Shown one piece after another: positions 37,418-46,391 of a stretch of 64,000 nt of DNA. Every line of letters starts with the position of its first letter. The first letter of the stretch is position 1. The DNA is taken from assembly GCA_016718605.1 (NCBI GenBank), contig JADKCY010000003.1:248001-312000 (forward strand). Direction: 5' to 3'. The notes under the pieces were generated by a model. It was not told where the DNA came from. It did no database searches and was given only the letters and a program-made list of their open reading frames with translations. The stretch comes from Lysobacterales bacterium. Lineage in GTDB: Bacteria; Pseudomonadota; Gammaproteobacteria; Xanthomonadales; Xanthomonadaceae. A program made the position numbers and the translations under genes.

Positions 37418-37738
37418 ATGTCCGAGTGGCAAGCGGTGTGCGGCGAGCAACAACTCGCCGAAGGCGAGTTCCAAGTGGTCTGGGACGGTGACAACGCGAT
37501 TGCGGTATATCGCACCACAGAGGGCTGGTTCGCGGTCGAGGACGTCTGCACGCATGACGGTGCCGAATTGGCGGGCGGCGCGGTGCACGGCTGTGTGGTC
37601 GAGTGTCCGCGCCATGGCGCACGCTTTGACCTTCGAACGGGTGCCGCCTTGTGCGCACCCGCGTATGAACCGATCCATGTATTCCCGCTCAAAATCGAAG
37701 CGGGTGTGGTGTATGTCCGCGATGATCGCGAGGATTGA
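37418..37738 (+). CDS. Rieske [2Fe-2S] ferredoxin-like protein
   Basis: A 106-residue soluble Rieske protein. CTHDGAELAGGAVHG and CPRHGARFDLRTG give the CxH-x16-CxxH ligand set. It resembles ferredoxin subunits of ring-hydroxylating dioxygenases and the small Rieske proteins found with suf genes; the sufT gene is 600 nt downstream. The start at 37418 is 6 nt after GGAG; an ATG at 37412 is too close to it. It starts 10 nt after the T-run of a strong terminator, so expression may need read-through or a promoter inside the hairpins. Confidence 0.9.
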   Translation: MSEWQAVCGEQQLAEGEFQVVWDGDNAIAVYRTTEGWFAVEDVCTHDGAELAGGAVHGCVVECPRHGARFDLRTGAALCAPAYEPIHVFPLKIEAGVVYVRDDRED

Positions 37739-37744
37739 TATCGC

Positions 37745-38245
37745 TCAGTGCTTGAACACCGTTTTGCGTTCCACCCAAACCAGCGCAATCACGGCCAGCA
37801 CCGCATAGCCCACATCCATCGACCCAAGACGCGGCCACCAATGCAGCCAAAGCATGCCGCAGGACATTTGTTGCAGACCGAGCAATGGGGCGACACCCAG
37901 TGCGCCAAGCAACACCATTGAAAAACTGAGAGCAGCGGTGAGCACAGTCGTGATCGCAGTGACCAATGTAATGCCTATCACGCGCCAGGGCCCGGCCGGA
38001 AACTGACTCAAACGCAGCAATAGTGCGGCATCCAGCACGACGAACGGCAACATCCAACTGTGGTTGCCGCCCAACCGACACTGCAATCCACTCCACAAGG
38101 CTGCGACGCCCGCGATAGCGATACCGCAGGTGAGCAAGGCCAACACCCAGATACCGACCGAATGAGGAGAACCCTGTTGCGCTGCCAACGCATCTTCCTT
38201 GCATGCTCGCGTCGTTTTGACGCGGGTGACGACTAGAATACGCAA
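37745..38245 (-). CDS. Hypothetical membrane protein
   Basis: A 166-residue protein with four predicted membrane helices (about 31-51, 64-80, 88-118 and 143-160), short loops and a basic N-terminus. No family motif recognised. A CxLGGNHSW segment lies between helices 1 and 2. It converges with the Rieske gene (6 nt between stops) and diverges from sufT. The frame is supported by its hydrophobic pattern and by its fit between the neighbours. Confidence 0.65.
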   Translation of the reverse strand: MRILVVTRVKTTRACKEDALAAQQGSPHSVGIWVLALLTCGIAIAGVAALWSGLQCRLGGNHSWMLPFVVLDAALLLRLSQFPAGPWRVIGITLVTAITTVLTAALSFSMVLLGALGVAPLLGLQQMSCGMLWLHWWPRLGSMDVGYAVLAVIALVWVERKTVFKH

Positions 38246-38340
38246 GTTGTTGTCGACAGCGTACGTTCGCTTGGTCTCTGGCTGACCTTCTTCCGCATGC
38301 TGACGACCTTGGTTTCCACCTCTCCGAGAACTCTATTCGC

Positions 38341-38895
38341 ATGAGCTACAGTCGCACCTCCGAACCAGTCAAGTTTGTGCGTGACTGTGACGTCGTCATG
38401 GTGCCGCAAGGCGAGGCAGTGACGTTGCCTGCGGGCAGCACGGGCTATATCACCCAAGCTTTGGGTGGCAGCTATACCGTCTTCGTGGAGGGCAATCTGT
38501 TCCGCATCGCGGGGCATGACGGTGATGCGATTGGCAAAGCGCCAATCCCGAAACCTGAGCTACCTGAGGGCGCCAGTGATGACGATGTGGAACTGCTGGC
38601 GTGGAATCAGTTGCGGACCTGCTTCGACCCCGAGATTCCAGTCAACATCGTCGATCTCGGACTGGTCTACGACTGCCATGTCGAACACCGCGAAGAGGGT
38701 ACGCGGCGCATCATGGTGCGCATGACACTGACGGCGCCCGGTTGCGGAATGGGCGAAGTACTGGTGCAGGACGTGCGCAGCAAACTGGAGTTGATCCCCA
38801 CTGTCGTCGAAGCCGATGTCGACCTGAGCTTCGATCCGCCGTGGACACAAGCGATGATGACCGAAGCGGCTCGCCTTCAGGTCGGCATGTTCTGA
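38341..38895 (+). CDS. sufT: SufT-like Fe-S assembly protein (DUF59)
   Basis: A 184-residue protein. An N-terminal part of about 70 residues (MVPQGEAVTLPAGSTGYITQALGGSYTV) is specific to SufT, and a DUF59/MIP18 domain follows with CFDPEIPVNIVDLGLVYD and LTAPGCGMGE, the latter holding the conserved Cys. SufT helps mature iron-sulfur proteins. The suf operon itself is not here, though the Rieske ferredoxin gene is close. It ends 9 nt before the convergent phoU stop. Confidence 0.92.
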   Translation: MSYSRTSEPVKFVRDCDVVMVPQGEAVTLPAGSTGYITQALGGSYTVFVEGNLFRIAGHDGDAIGKAPIPKPELPEGASDDDVELLAWNQLRTCFDPEIPVNIVDLGLVYDCHVEHREEGTRRIMVRMTLTAPGCGMGEVLVQDVRSKLELIPTVVEADVDLSFDPPWTQAMMTEAARLQVGMF

Positions 38896-38904
38896 ACGGC
38901 GCCT

Positions 38905-39615
38905 TCAGCCCGCCGCTTGTGCTTTGGGATGGCGCACATCGCGCCCTTCGACGACATAGAAGACGTATTCCGCGATGTTCTTTGCGTGGTCACCGATGCG
39001 CTCCAAACCTTTGACGGCAAAGATGACCTGCACAGCGGAGGGAACTTGCTCTGGCATCTCCATCATCAACGCCGTCAGTCGCGTCAGCAGCGCCTTGTAG
39101 GCCAGATCCACCTGGGCGTCCTGATCCAGGACCCATTGCGCTTGAGACAGATCTAGCCGCGCCAACGCGTCCATGGCGCCGCGCAATACAGCCGCCACTG
39201 CGCGTGACATACGCTCAATGTCCTCCAACAAGGGCACCGCGCGCGCGCCATGACCATCTTGCAATCGCTGCAGTTTCAGCGCGATTCGAGCAATTTTTTT
39301 GGTTTCGTCGCCAACCCGCTCCAGATCGTTGACCGTCTTGGAAAGACCCAGCACCGTGCGCAAGTCCACACCCAGAGGTGTCCTCAATGCCAGCAACTGC
39401 GCTGTTTCCTCATCGGCGCGCAGCTCAAAGCGATCCACCTGTCGATCACTCTGGACGACGATGTCGGCAAGGCGGCTGTCACCCGATGCCAGCGCATGCA
39501 TGGCCTTGGCGAGTTGATCCTCGACGACGCCACCCATCTGGATCACCAGATCGCGCAACACACCCAGTTGCTCGTCAAAACGCTTGAGCGTGTGCCCACC
39601 TGGCAATAACGACAT
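38905..39615 (-). CDS. phoU: Phosphate signalling regulator PhoU
   Basis: A 236-residue all-helical protein made of two three-helix bundles. Both halves carry the metal-binding E/DxxxD patterns: NDLERVGDETKKIA and GLERIGDHAKNIAEYV. PhoU links the Pst transporter to the PhoR/PhoB system and limits phosphate uptake. The start at 39615 follows an AGGAG site by 8 nt. Last gene of pstSCAB-phoU, 16 nt after pstB. Confidence 0.95.
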   Translation of the reverse strand: MSLLPGGHTLKRFDEQLGVLRDLVIQMGGVVEDQLAKAMHALASGDSRLADIVVQSDRQVDRFELRADEETAQLLALRTPLGVDLRTVLGLSKTVNDLERVGDETKKIARIALKLQRLQDGHGARAVPLLEDIERMSRAVAAVLRGAMDALARLDLSQAQWVLDQDAQVDLAYKALLTRLTALMMEMPEQVPSAVQVIFAVKGLERIGDHAKNIAEYVFYVVEGRDVRHPKAQAAG

Positions 39616-39631
39616 CCCTGTTCTCCTTGAC

Positions 39632-40405
39632 TCACCCAAAGCGGCCGGTGATGTAATTCTCGGTCTGCTTTTTCATCGGACGGGTGAACATCTGTTCGGT
39701 TTCACCAAACTCGATCAATTCCCCCGCGTGCAGAAATGCGGTGTATTTCGACACCCGCCCCGCCTGCTGCATATTGTGCGTCACAATCAGCACGGTCATG
39801 CGCTGTTTCAGCGCCATGATCAGTTCTTCAATGTTCGCGGTTGCCGCCGGATCAAGTGCCGACGTTGGCTCATCGAACAGCAAGATTTCCGGTTCGGTTG
39901 CCAAGCTGCGGGCGATGCACAGGCGTTGCTGTTGCCCGCCGGACAGGGCCAATGCCGACTGATGCAAGCGGTCTTTCACCTCGTTCCAAAGTGCCGCTTC
40001 CAGCAGCGCACGCTCCACCCGCTCCGCCAGCACAGCGTTGCGCTTTTCGCCTTGCACGCGCAATCCAAACGCCACATTGTCGAAGATCGACTTCGGAAAA
40101 GGATTGGGCTTCTGGAACACCATCCCGATGCGCAATCTCGCCTCGATCGGGTCCATCGCCGCATCCAGCAAGTTGGTATCGTCAGGCTGCAAGCGGATCT
40201 CACCCCGATAGCGACAGCCCGGATACAGATCATGCATCCGGTTGAAGCAACGCAGGAGCGTGGTCTTGCCGCATCCTGATGGACCAATCAGGGCGGTGAC
40301 TTCGCGCTCCGCAATCTGTAGATCAATGTGCTTGAGCGCGTGCAAATCACCGTAGTGGAAATCCAGGCTGCGCACCTCTGCCTTGACGCTAGCGTTCAAT
40401 TTCAT
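39632..40405 (-). CDS. pstB: Phosphate ABC transporter ATPase PstB
   Basis: A 257-residue ABC ATPase with Walker A GPSGCGKTT, Q-loop MVFQKPNPFPKSI (the NPFP stretch is specific to PstB), signature LSGGQQQRLCIAR, Walker B ILLFDEPTSALDP and the switch His in VTHNM. It drives phosphate import through PstA/PstC. It lies 3 nt after pstA. Confidence 0.97.
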   Translation of the reverse strand: MKLNASVKAEVRSLDFHYGDLHALKHIDLQIAEREVTALIGPSGCGKTTLLRCFNRMHDLYPGCRYRGEIRLQPDDTNLLDAAMDPIEARLRIGMVFQKPNPFPKSIFDNVAFGLRVQGEKRNAVLAERVERALLEAALWNEVKDRLHQSALALSGGQQQRLCIARSLATEPEILLFDEPTSALDPAATANIEELIMALKQRMTVLIVTHNMQQAGRVSKYTAFLHAGELIEFGETEQMFTRPMKKQTENYITGRFG

Positions 40406-40408
40406 GAC

Positions 40409-41332
40409 TTATCCAAACTGACGCTTGCGCGCACGTTGACGTACCCAAAGCGCCACGCCATTCATGGCCACGTTGAGCAATACCAGAATCACCCCAGCCG
40501 CGGCAGCGTTGGCATGAAACTCCGGATTGGGTCGCGAGATCCAGTGGAACACTTGAATTGGCAGGACCGTGAACGGTGAGTACAACCAGTCGAAGTTGAG
40601 GAATGGCAGCGAACTGGACACCGGCGACGGTGGAAGGAATGCGATGAAGCTGAGCGCGCCGATCACGATGACCGGTGCCGTCTCACCGATCGCACGCGAC
40701 AGGCCAAGAATTACGCCAGTCAGAATGCCCGGCGTGGCCTGCGGCAGACTGTGATGCCAGACGGTCTGCCAGCGCGACGCACCGAGACCAAAAGAGGCCT
40801 CTCGCAACGCTTGTGGCACCGTGCGCAGCGCCTCACGCGTGGACACGATGACCATCGGCAGAATCAGCATCGCCAGAGTGAGTCCGGCACTGAGCACACT
40901 TTGCCCGAGGTGCAACCCCTGCACCAACAAACCAAGAGCGAGCAGGCCATAGACGATCGACGGCACGCCCGCGAGGTTGCCAATGCTGACTTCCAGCAAG
41001 GCCGACCAGCGACCGCGCGCCGCGTATTCCTCTAAATAGATGCCTGCTGCCACGCCGAGCGGCACCGCGGCACCCGCGGTGACGAGCAGTACCAGAACAC
41101 TGCCAACCCAAGCCGCAAGAATACCTGCCTGGTCAGCGTGACGCGAAGGAAACTGCCGCAGAAAATCCAGATTCAAGCGCTGCGCGCCATCGATCCACAA
41201 CTGCACAAACAACGCGGCAAGCACCAGCAGGATCACCAGCATGATCAACAAGCCAAGCGCCTCAAAACCGATATCCCGCCAATGTTCGCCACGATGCAAG
41301 ATTTTGCCGCGCGAGTTGCGTGAGCCGCCCAT
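40409..41332 (-). CDS. pstA: Phosphate ABC transporter permease PstA
   Basis: A 307-residue inner-membrane permease with six predicted helices and the EAA loop REALRTVPQALREASFGLGASRWQT-type segment that docks to PstB. NLAGVPSIVYGLLALGLL and SRAIGETAPVIVIGA are PstA signatures. The ATG overlaps the pstC stop by one base (TGATG), so translation is coupled. Confidence 0.96.
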   Translation of the reverse strand: MGGSRNSRGKILHRGEHWRDIGFEALGLLIMLVILLVLAALFVQLWIDGAQRLNLDFLRQFPSRHADQAGILAAWVGSVLVLLVTAGAAVPLGVAAGIYLEEYAARGRWSALLEVSIGNLAGVPSIVYGLLALGLLVQGLHLGQSVLSAGLTLAMLILPMVIVSTREALRTVPQALREASFGLGASRWQTVWHHSLPQATPGILTGVILGLSRAIGETAPVIVIGALSFIAFLPPSPVSSSLPFLNFDWLYSPFTVLPIQVFHWISRPNPEFHANAAAAGVILVLLNVAMNGVALWVRQRARKRQFG

Positions 41333-42255
41333 CAGTGCGCCTCACGAAAGCGATTGCGCACCCAATGTCCGGCGACGTTGAATACCAAGGTCAGCAGAAA
41401 AAGGCTCAGTCCCACTGCGAAAAGGCTCTGGTACGCCACGGAGTGCCTTGGCACGTCCCCCATCGCTACCTGCGCAATATAGCTAGTCAGCGTCGCTGCG
41501 CCTTCGCGCGGGTCAAATACCAACTGGGCCTGTTGCCCAGCGGCAATCGCGACCACCATGGTTTCACCCAGGGCACGTGACAAGGCCAAGACGGCGCTCG
41601 CCGTCACACCCGAGACGGCTGCAGGCAGCACCACCCAAAGCGCGGTCCGCAGTCTGCCCGAACCCAGACTGAAAGCCGCTTCGCGCAGGTTCATCGGGAC
41701 CGCACGCAGGGCATCCTCGGACAACGAACTGACATAGGGGATGATCATCAAGCCGATGACCAACCCGGGCGCCAACAGGTTGAAGGTCGGCAATTCCGGA
41801 ACAAGCTTTTGCAGCGCGGGCGTGACAAACAACAGTGCGAAATAGCCAAAGACCACGGTAGGAATACTGCTCAAGAGTTCCAGGGCAGGCTTTGCCCACT
41901 CCCGCGTACGCGCCGCGGCGAATTCACTGAGCCAAACAGCGGTCACCACCCCCAAGGGAATGGCAACGCTCATCGCAATAAAGCCCGTCAGCAAGGTGGC
42001 CGACAGCAAGGGCATGATGCCGAAATGCGCGCGCTCGAAAAGCGGCGTCCACTCGGGATCAAACAGAAAGTCCCACAGGCCAACGGCCTGGAAGAAGGGC
42101 AACGACTCAATGATCAGGGTCAGCAGAATCCCCAACGTAATCAAAACCGCAAGCGACGCAGCCGCACCCAATCCCCACTCGGCCCAGCGTTCATTGCGCT
42201 GACGGCGACGCAAAAAAGCCGCCCGTTCCGAGCTACCGTGAAGACTAGCGGACAT
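41332..42255 (-). CDS. pstC: Phosphate ABC transporter permease PstC
   Basis: A 307-residue permease with six predicted helices. LLSSIPTVVFGYFALLFVTP and RALGETMVVAIAAGQQ are PstC signatures, and LRAVPMNLREAAFSLGSGRLRT is the EAA loop. The start at 42255 overlaps the pstS stop by 11 nt; its ribosome site is weak, so coupling to pstS is likely. An upstream ATG at 42306 would overlap pstS by 62 nt and is less likely. Confidence 0.94.
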   Translation of the reverse strand: MSASLHGSSERAAFLRRRQRNERWAEWGLGAAASLAVLITLGILLTLIIESLPFFQAVGLWDFLFDPEWTPLFERAHFGIMPLLSATLLTGFIAMSVAIPLGVVTAVWLSEFAAARTREWAKPALELLSSIPTVVFGYFALLFVTPALQKLVPELPTFNLLAPGLVIGLMIIPYVSSLSEDALRAVPMNLREAAFSLGSGRLRTALWVVLPAAVSGVTASAVLALSRALGETMVVAIAAGQQAQLVFDPREGAATLTSYIAQVAMGDVPRHSVAYQSLFAVGLSLFLLTLVFNVAGHWVRNRFREAH

Positions 42256-43234
42256 CGACAGTACCGAGCTTTGCTGTCGGCTGCGCCGCCACGACTTCGG
42301 TTGCACCCAAAGCCGCTATCGCCGCATCGAAACGACGAAAGGCATGCTCATAGGCCGCGGCCTCCAGAGGAATATTCCGAACTTCATCAATCAGAGGCTG
42401 CGCCTGCTTCAAGGCGAAATGCACCCAATTGGCGATCTGCGGTCGTGCTTGCGCATGCTGGGTATTGACGTAGAGCAGCAACTGCCGCGACAGCGGTCGA
42501 TAGCGTCCTTGCATCACAGACTCACGCGATGGTGACACGGCCGCCGCATCGGCATCCTGCCGGATACGCACTGCCTTCAGGCGATGGGCATTTTCTTCGT
42601 AGTAAGCGAAACCGAAAAAACCAAGTGCACCCACATCGCCTGCCACACCCGTGACCAACAAATTATCGTCTTCACTTGCGGTGTAATCACCCCGACTGCT
42701 GCGCGGCCTACCCACGACCGCCTCGGTGAAATAGTCGAACGTGCCGGAATCCGCGCCTGCGCCGTACAAATGGATCGGCCGGTCGGGAAACGCGGGGTCC
42801 AGTTGGTTCCAGCGCAATAACGCGCCTTGTGCTTCGGGCTGCCACAAACGTCGCAACTGTGCGACGCTGAGCTCCTCAGCCCACGTGTTCTTCGGATGCA
42901 CTACCACCGTGATTGCATCGTAAGCCACTGGCAACGTTACATACGCCACGCCAGCAGCGGCACAACGCGCAGCTTCTTCCTTGGCAATCGGGCGCGACGC
43001 CGCGGCAATATCGATATCGCCGCGGCAGAACTTCTTGAAGCCACCACCGGTTCCCGACACGCCGACGGTCACTCGAACCTTCCCCGATTGGGTGCGCATG
43101 TACTCCTCGGCAACGGCCTCCATCAGGGGATAGGCGGTACTGGAGCCATCGACGCGCACCACCTCACTGGGCGGCGGCGTGCCACACCCTGCAAGAAAGC
43201 AGGACATCCAGATTGCGTGCAGGCCACCTCGCAT
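42245..43234 (-). CDS. pstS: Phosphate-binding protein PstS-like (lipoprotein)
   Basis: A 329-residue exported solute-binding protein with a lipobox (FLAGC, Cys17). VRVDGSSTAYPLMEAVAEEY, GVSGTGGGFKKFC, DIAAASRPI and GADSGTFDYFTEAV supply the phosphate-binding Ser, Thr, Asp and Arg of the PstS/SphX group. It starts the pst operon. A Pho box lies about 108 nt upstream. Confidence 0.93.
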   Translation of the reverse strand: MRGGLHAIWMSCFLAGCGTPPPSEVVRVDGSSTAYPLMEAVAEEYMRTQSGKVRVTVGVSGTGGGFKKFCRGDIDIAAASRPIAKEEAARCAAAGVAYVTLPVAYDAITVVVHPKNTWAEELSVAQLRRLWQPEAQGALLRWNQLDPAFPDRPIHLYGAGADSGTFDYFTEAVVGRPRSSRGDYTASEDDNLLVTGVAGDVGALGFFGFAYYEENAHRLKAVRIRQDADAAAVSPSRESVMQGRYRPLSRQLLLYVNTQHAQARPQIANWVHFALKQAQPLIDEVRNIPLEAAAYEHAFRRFDAAIAALGATEVVAAQPTAKLGTVDVR

Positions 43235-43601
43235 GAGGGACTCCCATCGGATTGAACGGGTCCAGGATGAGCACGTCGTGATATCGCGCGCTGAGAGTCT
43301 GGAAACCTAGAGGAACGAAGTGTGCAATTTATTGCAGTGTTGTGACATACGGATGACACGTCGAACTGCGCGCCCGTCGGGACCTAAACGCACCGGTTTG
43401 ATTTGTGGCAACGAAGCCGTGTTTTCCGAACGAACTCGAACGTAGTGGATTCATCTAGAGAACGTTCCGACCCGTGCCGAATTTGCCCCCGCCTTGAGAA
43501 CCAGCAGGAATGCACTGTCGCAACGGCCAGGCCGCAGTGGTTCCTTGCGGCGGTCTCTCTTCGCGACCAATAGTTCAGTCTTCATGCGACACTCTTGCGG
43601 A
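43235..43601. other. Intergenic control region between pstS and exoD-like gene
   Basis: A 367-nt gap between divergent genes. It holds the Pho box at 43342-43359 and, next to it, the inverted repeat TGCAAT-TT-ATTGCA at 43323-43336. The plus side up to the ExoD-like gene has no consensus promoter I can name. No open frame here looks like a real gene. Confidence 0.6.
43342..43359 (-). promoter_or_regulatory. Pho box (PhoB site) of the pst operon
   Basis: On the minus strand TGTCAT and TGTCAC start exactly 11 nt apart, as in the PhoB consensus of direct CTGTCAT repeats. It is about 108 nt before the pstS ATG, on the correct strand, and would replace the -35 element. Confidence 0.85.
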
Positions 43602-44207
43602 ATGACATCACCCCAACTCACCAGCACCAGTCAGATCCTGCATAGACTGGCTCAGGACGACACCAGCGACCGCGTTTCGTTCGACAGTCTGTTGCACGCA
43701 TTCGGACGCCGCGCCTTTGGCGGTTTGTTGTTCATCGCCGTATTGCCTTCCTTCATTCCCGCACCCGTCGGGGTTGGCGCGATCAGCGGTCCCTTGGTCA
43801 GTCTGCTGGGCCTGCAGATGTTGCTGTTGATGAAGGAGCCCTGGCTGCCACAAACACTGCGCAAGCGCGGCATGGGGCGCGACAGTCTGGGGCGCTTTGA
43901 ACAACGCTTCGGCGGCGGGATACGGCGTGTCGAAAAGCTCTGCCAGCCAAGACTGCCTTGGCTGACCGAGGCAAAACCCGCGCTGGCGTTCAGTGGCATT
44001 CAACTACTGTTGCTCGGCATCTTGCTGGCGCTGCCGATTCCCTTCACCAACTATCCATTCGGCTTGTTGTTGCTGGGCTATGCGCTGGCCTTGATCGAGC
44101 GTGACGGGCGTTTGTTGCTGATCACTTGGACACTCGGCATCGGTGTACTGATTGCCTCGCTGTCGTTTGCCGGCGAGGCAGTGCAATGGATCGGCGGGTG
44201 GTTCTGA
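43602..44207 (+). CDS. ExoD-family exopolysaccharide-related membrane protein
   Basis: A 201-residue protein with three to four membrane helices. SFDSLLHAFGRRAFGGLLFIAVLPSFIPAP is the ExoD opening (family members have GxRghGalLll.P.lP.P). A central charged stretch, RKRGMGRDSLGRFEQR, separates the helices. ExoD affects polysaccharide and alkaline growth in rhizobia; elsewhere the role is unknown. The start is uncertain: 43584 is an alternative ATG. It converges with hisS. Confidence 0.82.
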   Translation: MTSPQLTSTSQILHRLAQDDTSDRVSFDSLLHAFGRRAFGGLLFIAVLPSFIPAPVGVGAISGPLVSLLGLQMLLLMKEPWLPQTLRKRGMGRDSLGRFEQRFGGGIRRVEKLCQPRLPWLTEAKPALAFSGIQLLLLGILLALPIPFTNYPFGLLLLGYALALIERDGRLLLITWTLGIGVLIASLSFAGEAVQWIGGWF

Positions 44208-44229
44208 GTGAACGGGCGACTGTGCACGT

Positions 44230-45630
44230 TCAGTGCTTGCTGGCCTCGCCACGCCCTGCCATCACCCGCGCCTGTTCCAGTTCAACGCGCAGTGTCTTGA
44301 CCAGTTGGTCGCGCGGCACATCGAATTGCTCTTGCTTGCGCATGTCCTTGACCGCAACCACACTGCGCTCAGCCTCATCATCACCCAGCATCAACACAAA
44401 GCGGATGCCAGCGCGGTCGGCGTACTGGAATTGACGCGCAATCTTCTTCGGTTCCAGTTGAACTTCGGAATTGATGCCAGCGCGTCGCAATTGGGTGGCA
44501 AGCGCCAAGTATTCAGGCAGCCGCGCTTCGTCCATCTGACTGACCAATACCTCGACGCTGCTCTCCGCTGTCTTGATGAGCCCAGCCTCGCGCAACTGCC
44601 AGAACAAGCGCGTGGCGCCAATCGAGATGCCAACACCCGGCAGATGCGACCGGGTGTAGTGACCCGCAAGGTTCTCGTAGCGTCCACCGGAACAGATTGA
44701 ACCGATCTGCGGGTAGTCGTTCAGAGTCGTTTCGTAGACCGTTCCAGTGTAGTAATCGAGCCCGCGTGCAATCGACAGATTGATCGCGTAGTGACTTTCA
44801 GGCACACCGAAGGCCCGCACCAGTTCCAGAACCTCGCGCAGCTCAGCCAGACCAAGGTTGAACGTTTCCGTGCCCTGCCCCAACGCAGCGAGTTTGGCCA
44901 GCGCATCGGCATGGCCACTAGAGCGAATCTGCACGAAGTCGAGGACGCGTTGAGCCGCGTCCGCACTCAACGCAAATCCCTCACCCATCAGTGTCTCTCG
45001 CACGTATTCGGCGCCACGCTTGTCGAGCTTGTCGACTTCTCGCAGGACCAATCCTTGCTGGTCGCTATCTGTCACACCCAAACCTTCAAAGAACCCACGC
45101 ATCAATTTTCGATTATTGATCTGAATGGTGAAGGGTCCAATCGCCAAATCGGTGAACACGGCGTTGATGACCGCCGGAAGTTCGGCATCAAAACGCACCG
45201 ACAACTGATCCTTGCCAATGACGTCAATATCGCATTGATAAAATTCGCGAAAGCGACCGCGCTGGGCGCGCTCGCCACGGTAGACACGCTGAATCTGGTA
45301 GCGGCGGAAGGGAAACGACAAATCGTGCTCATGCTCGGCGACATAGCGCGCCAAAGGCACGGTCAGGTCGAAACGCAATGCGTGTTCCGGCATCTGCCCG
45401 GTCTCGTGCTTCTCCAGCGCGCCGGTACTTTGAACAAAGTAAACCTGACGCTCGGTCTCGCCACCTGACTTGGTCAGCAAGACCTCGGACAACTCCATCA
45501 CCGGCGTCTCGACCGGCAGGAAACCGAAACGCTCGTAGTTGTCACGGATGATGTCGAGCATGCGCTGAAAGGCGATCTGGTCGCGGGGCAGCAGCTCCAT
45601 GACTCCGGGCATGGTACGTGGCTTGATCAA
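44230..45630 (-). CDS. hisS: Histidyl-tRNA synthetase (HisRS)
   Basis: A 466-residue class II synthetase. Motif 2 (RYQIQRVYRGERAQRGRFREFYQCDIDVIG), the histidine loops ARGLDYYTGTVYET and SICSGGRYENLAG, and the C-terminal anticodon domain (VEVLVSQMDEA to VVAVKDM) are in place. I place the start at a TTG at 45630: it gives an N-terminus IKPRTMPG like other HisRS proteins and stands 6 nt after GGAG, whereas the ATG 18 nt further in has no ribosome site and would lose conserved residues. Confidence 0.94.
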   Translation of the reverse strand: MIKPRTMPGVMELLPRDQIAFQRMLDIIRDNYERFGFLPVETPVMELSEVLLTKSGGETERQVYFVQSTGALEKHETGQMPEHALRFDLTVPLARYVAEHEHDLSFPFRRYQIQRVYRGERAQRGRFREFYQCDIDVIGKDQLSVRFDAELPAVINAVFTDLAIGPFTIQINNRKLMRGFFEGLGVTDSDQQGLVLREVDKLDKRGAEYVRETLMGEGFALSADAAQRVLDFVQIRSSGHADALAKLAALGQGTETFNLGLAELREVLELVRAFGVPESHYAINLSIARGLDYYTGTVYETTLNDYPQIGSICSGGRYENLAGHYTRSHLPGVGISIGATRLFWQLREAGLIKTAESSVEVLVSQMDEARLPEYLALATQLRRAGINSEVQLEPKKIARQFQYADRAGIRFVLMLGDDEAERSVVAVKDMRKQEQFDVPRDQLVKTLRVELEQARVMAGRGEASKH

Positions 45631-45699
45631 GACAGACTCCGACGGGCAAACGAACCGCACAAGGCTACCAGACCGGCGTGCCGCAGGCACCGCCGATGC

Positions 45700-45728
45700 T
45701 TGCTAGAACAGTGACAAATCCGTAAGAT
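45700..45728 (+). promoter_or_regulatory. tRNA-Pro promoter
   Basis: TTGCTA (45700-45705) and TAAGAT (45723-45728) with a 17-nt spacer, followed by a GC-rich discriminator (GCGCGGC) typical of stringently controlled stable-RNA promoters. Start about 45735, 16 nt before the tRNA. Confidence 0.75.
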
Positions 45729-45750
45729 GCGCGGCTCGCGAAAGCGATAT

Positions 45751-45827
<77 letters not shown>

Positions 45828-45839
45828 ATTCGACGGGCC

Positions 45840-45892
45840 GAATGCCCACAAACAAAAGCCCCGCAATGCGGGGCTTTTGTTTGTGGGCATTC
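45840..45892. terminator. 25-bp perfect hairpin, bidirectional terminator
   Basis: Perfect 25-bp inverted repeat (45840-45864 with 45868-45892) and a 3-nt loop. The inner GCCCCGC/GCGGGGC core is flanked by AAAA and TTTT on both strands, so it can end the tRNA transcript and the convergent anti-sigma operon alike. Confidence 0.9.
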
Positions 45893-45929
45893 CAACACCA
45901 GATTTGCCGAATGTTCCCTGCGCGATGGT

Positions 45930-46391
45930 TCAGGTATCGAAATCGGCGACGAAAATCGGCGCTTCGTCTTGCTTCTGCACCGCGACGCTAGTGGCGCCTT
46001 CGAAGGACAATGCGCTGATCGTCTGCGCAGGCGTTTGCTCAACCATGGTTGAGGGAACTGCGTCTTGCGCAGGCTTGAGTGAGACGAGCAGCGCCGCTGC
46101 AAACACACTCGCCGCCAAGGCCACCCAAGAGGGGCGCAGTCGGCGCGCCACAGGAACAACGCGCACTTCGCGCACCGCTGCGGACAACGCCTCGGCCTCA
46201 GATCCGAGTGAAAGTGCAACGCGCAGCACCCGCGCATTGAGTGGTGAATCGGCCAATGCGCCCAATGCGTCGTCGCGCAAATCACGCGATCCGAACTGAC
46301 CACCAAGGACGCCAGCAAGACGCTCGGCGTCCCACACCACATCCTCGGCACGACCGTCTCGATACACCGCAGACAACGATGGATTAGTCAT
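45930..46391 (-). CDS. RseA-like anti-sigma factor
   Basis: A 153-residue protein. The N-terminal part LSAVYRDGRAEDVVWDAERLAGVL matches the RseA-N pattern of anti-sigma factors, and one membrane helix follows (about 94-112, PSWVALAASVFAAALLVSL). The C-terminal part is periplasmic and short, with no second RseA domain seen. The ATG overlaps the sigma gene by 8 nt, as usual for sigma/anti-sigma pairs. Exact signal unknown. Confidence 0.78.
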   Translation of the reverse strand: MTNPSLSAVYRDGRAEDVVWDAERLAGVLGGQFGSRDLRDDALGALADSPLNARVLRVALSLGSEAEALSAAVREVRVVPVARRLRPSWVALAASVFAAALLVSLKPAQDAVPSTMVEQTPAQTISALSFEGATSVAVQKQDEAPIFVADFDT

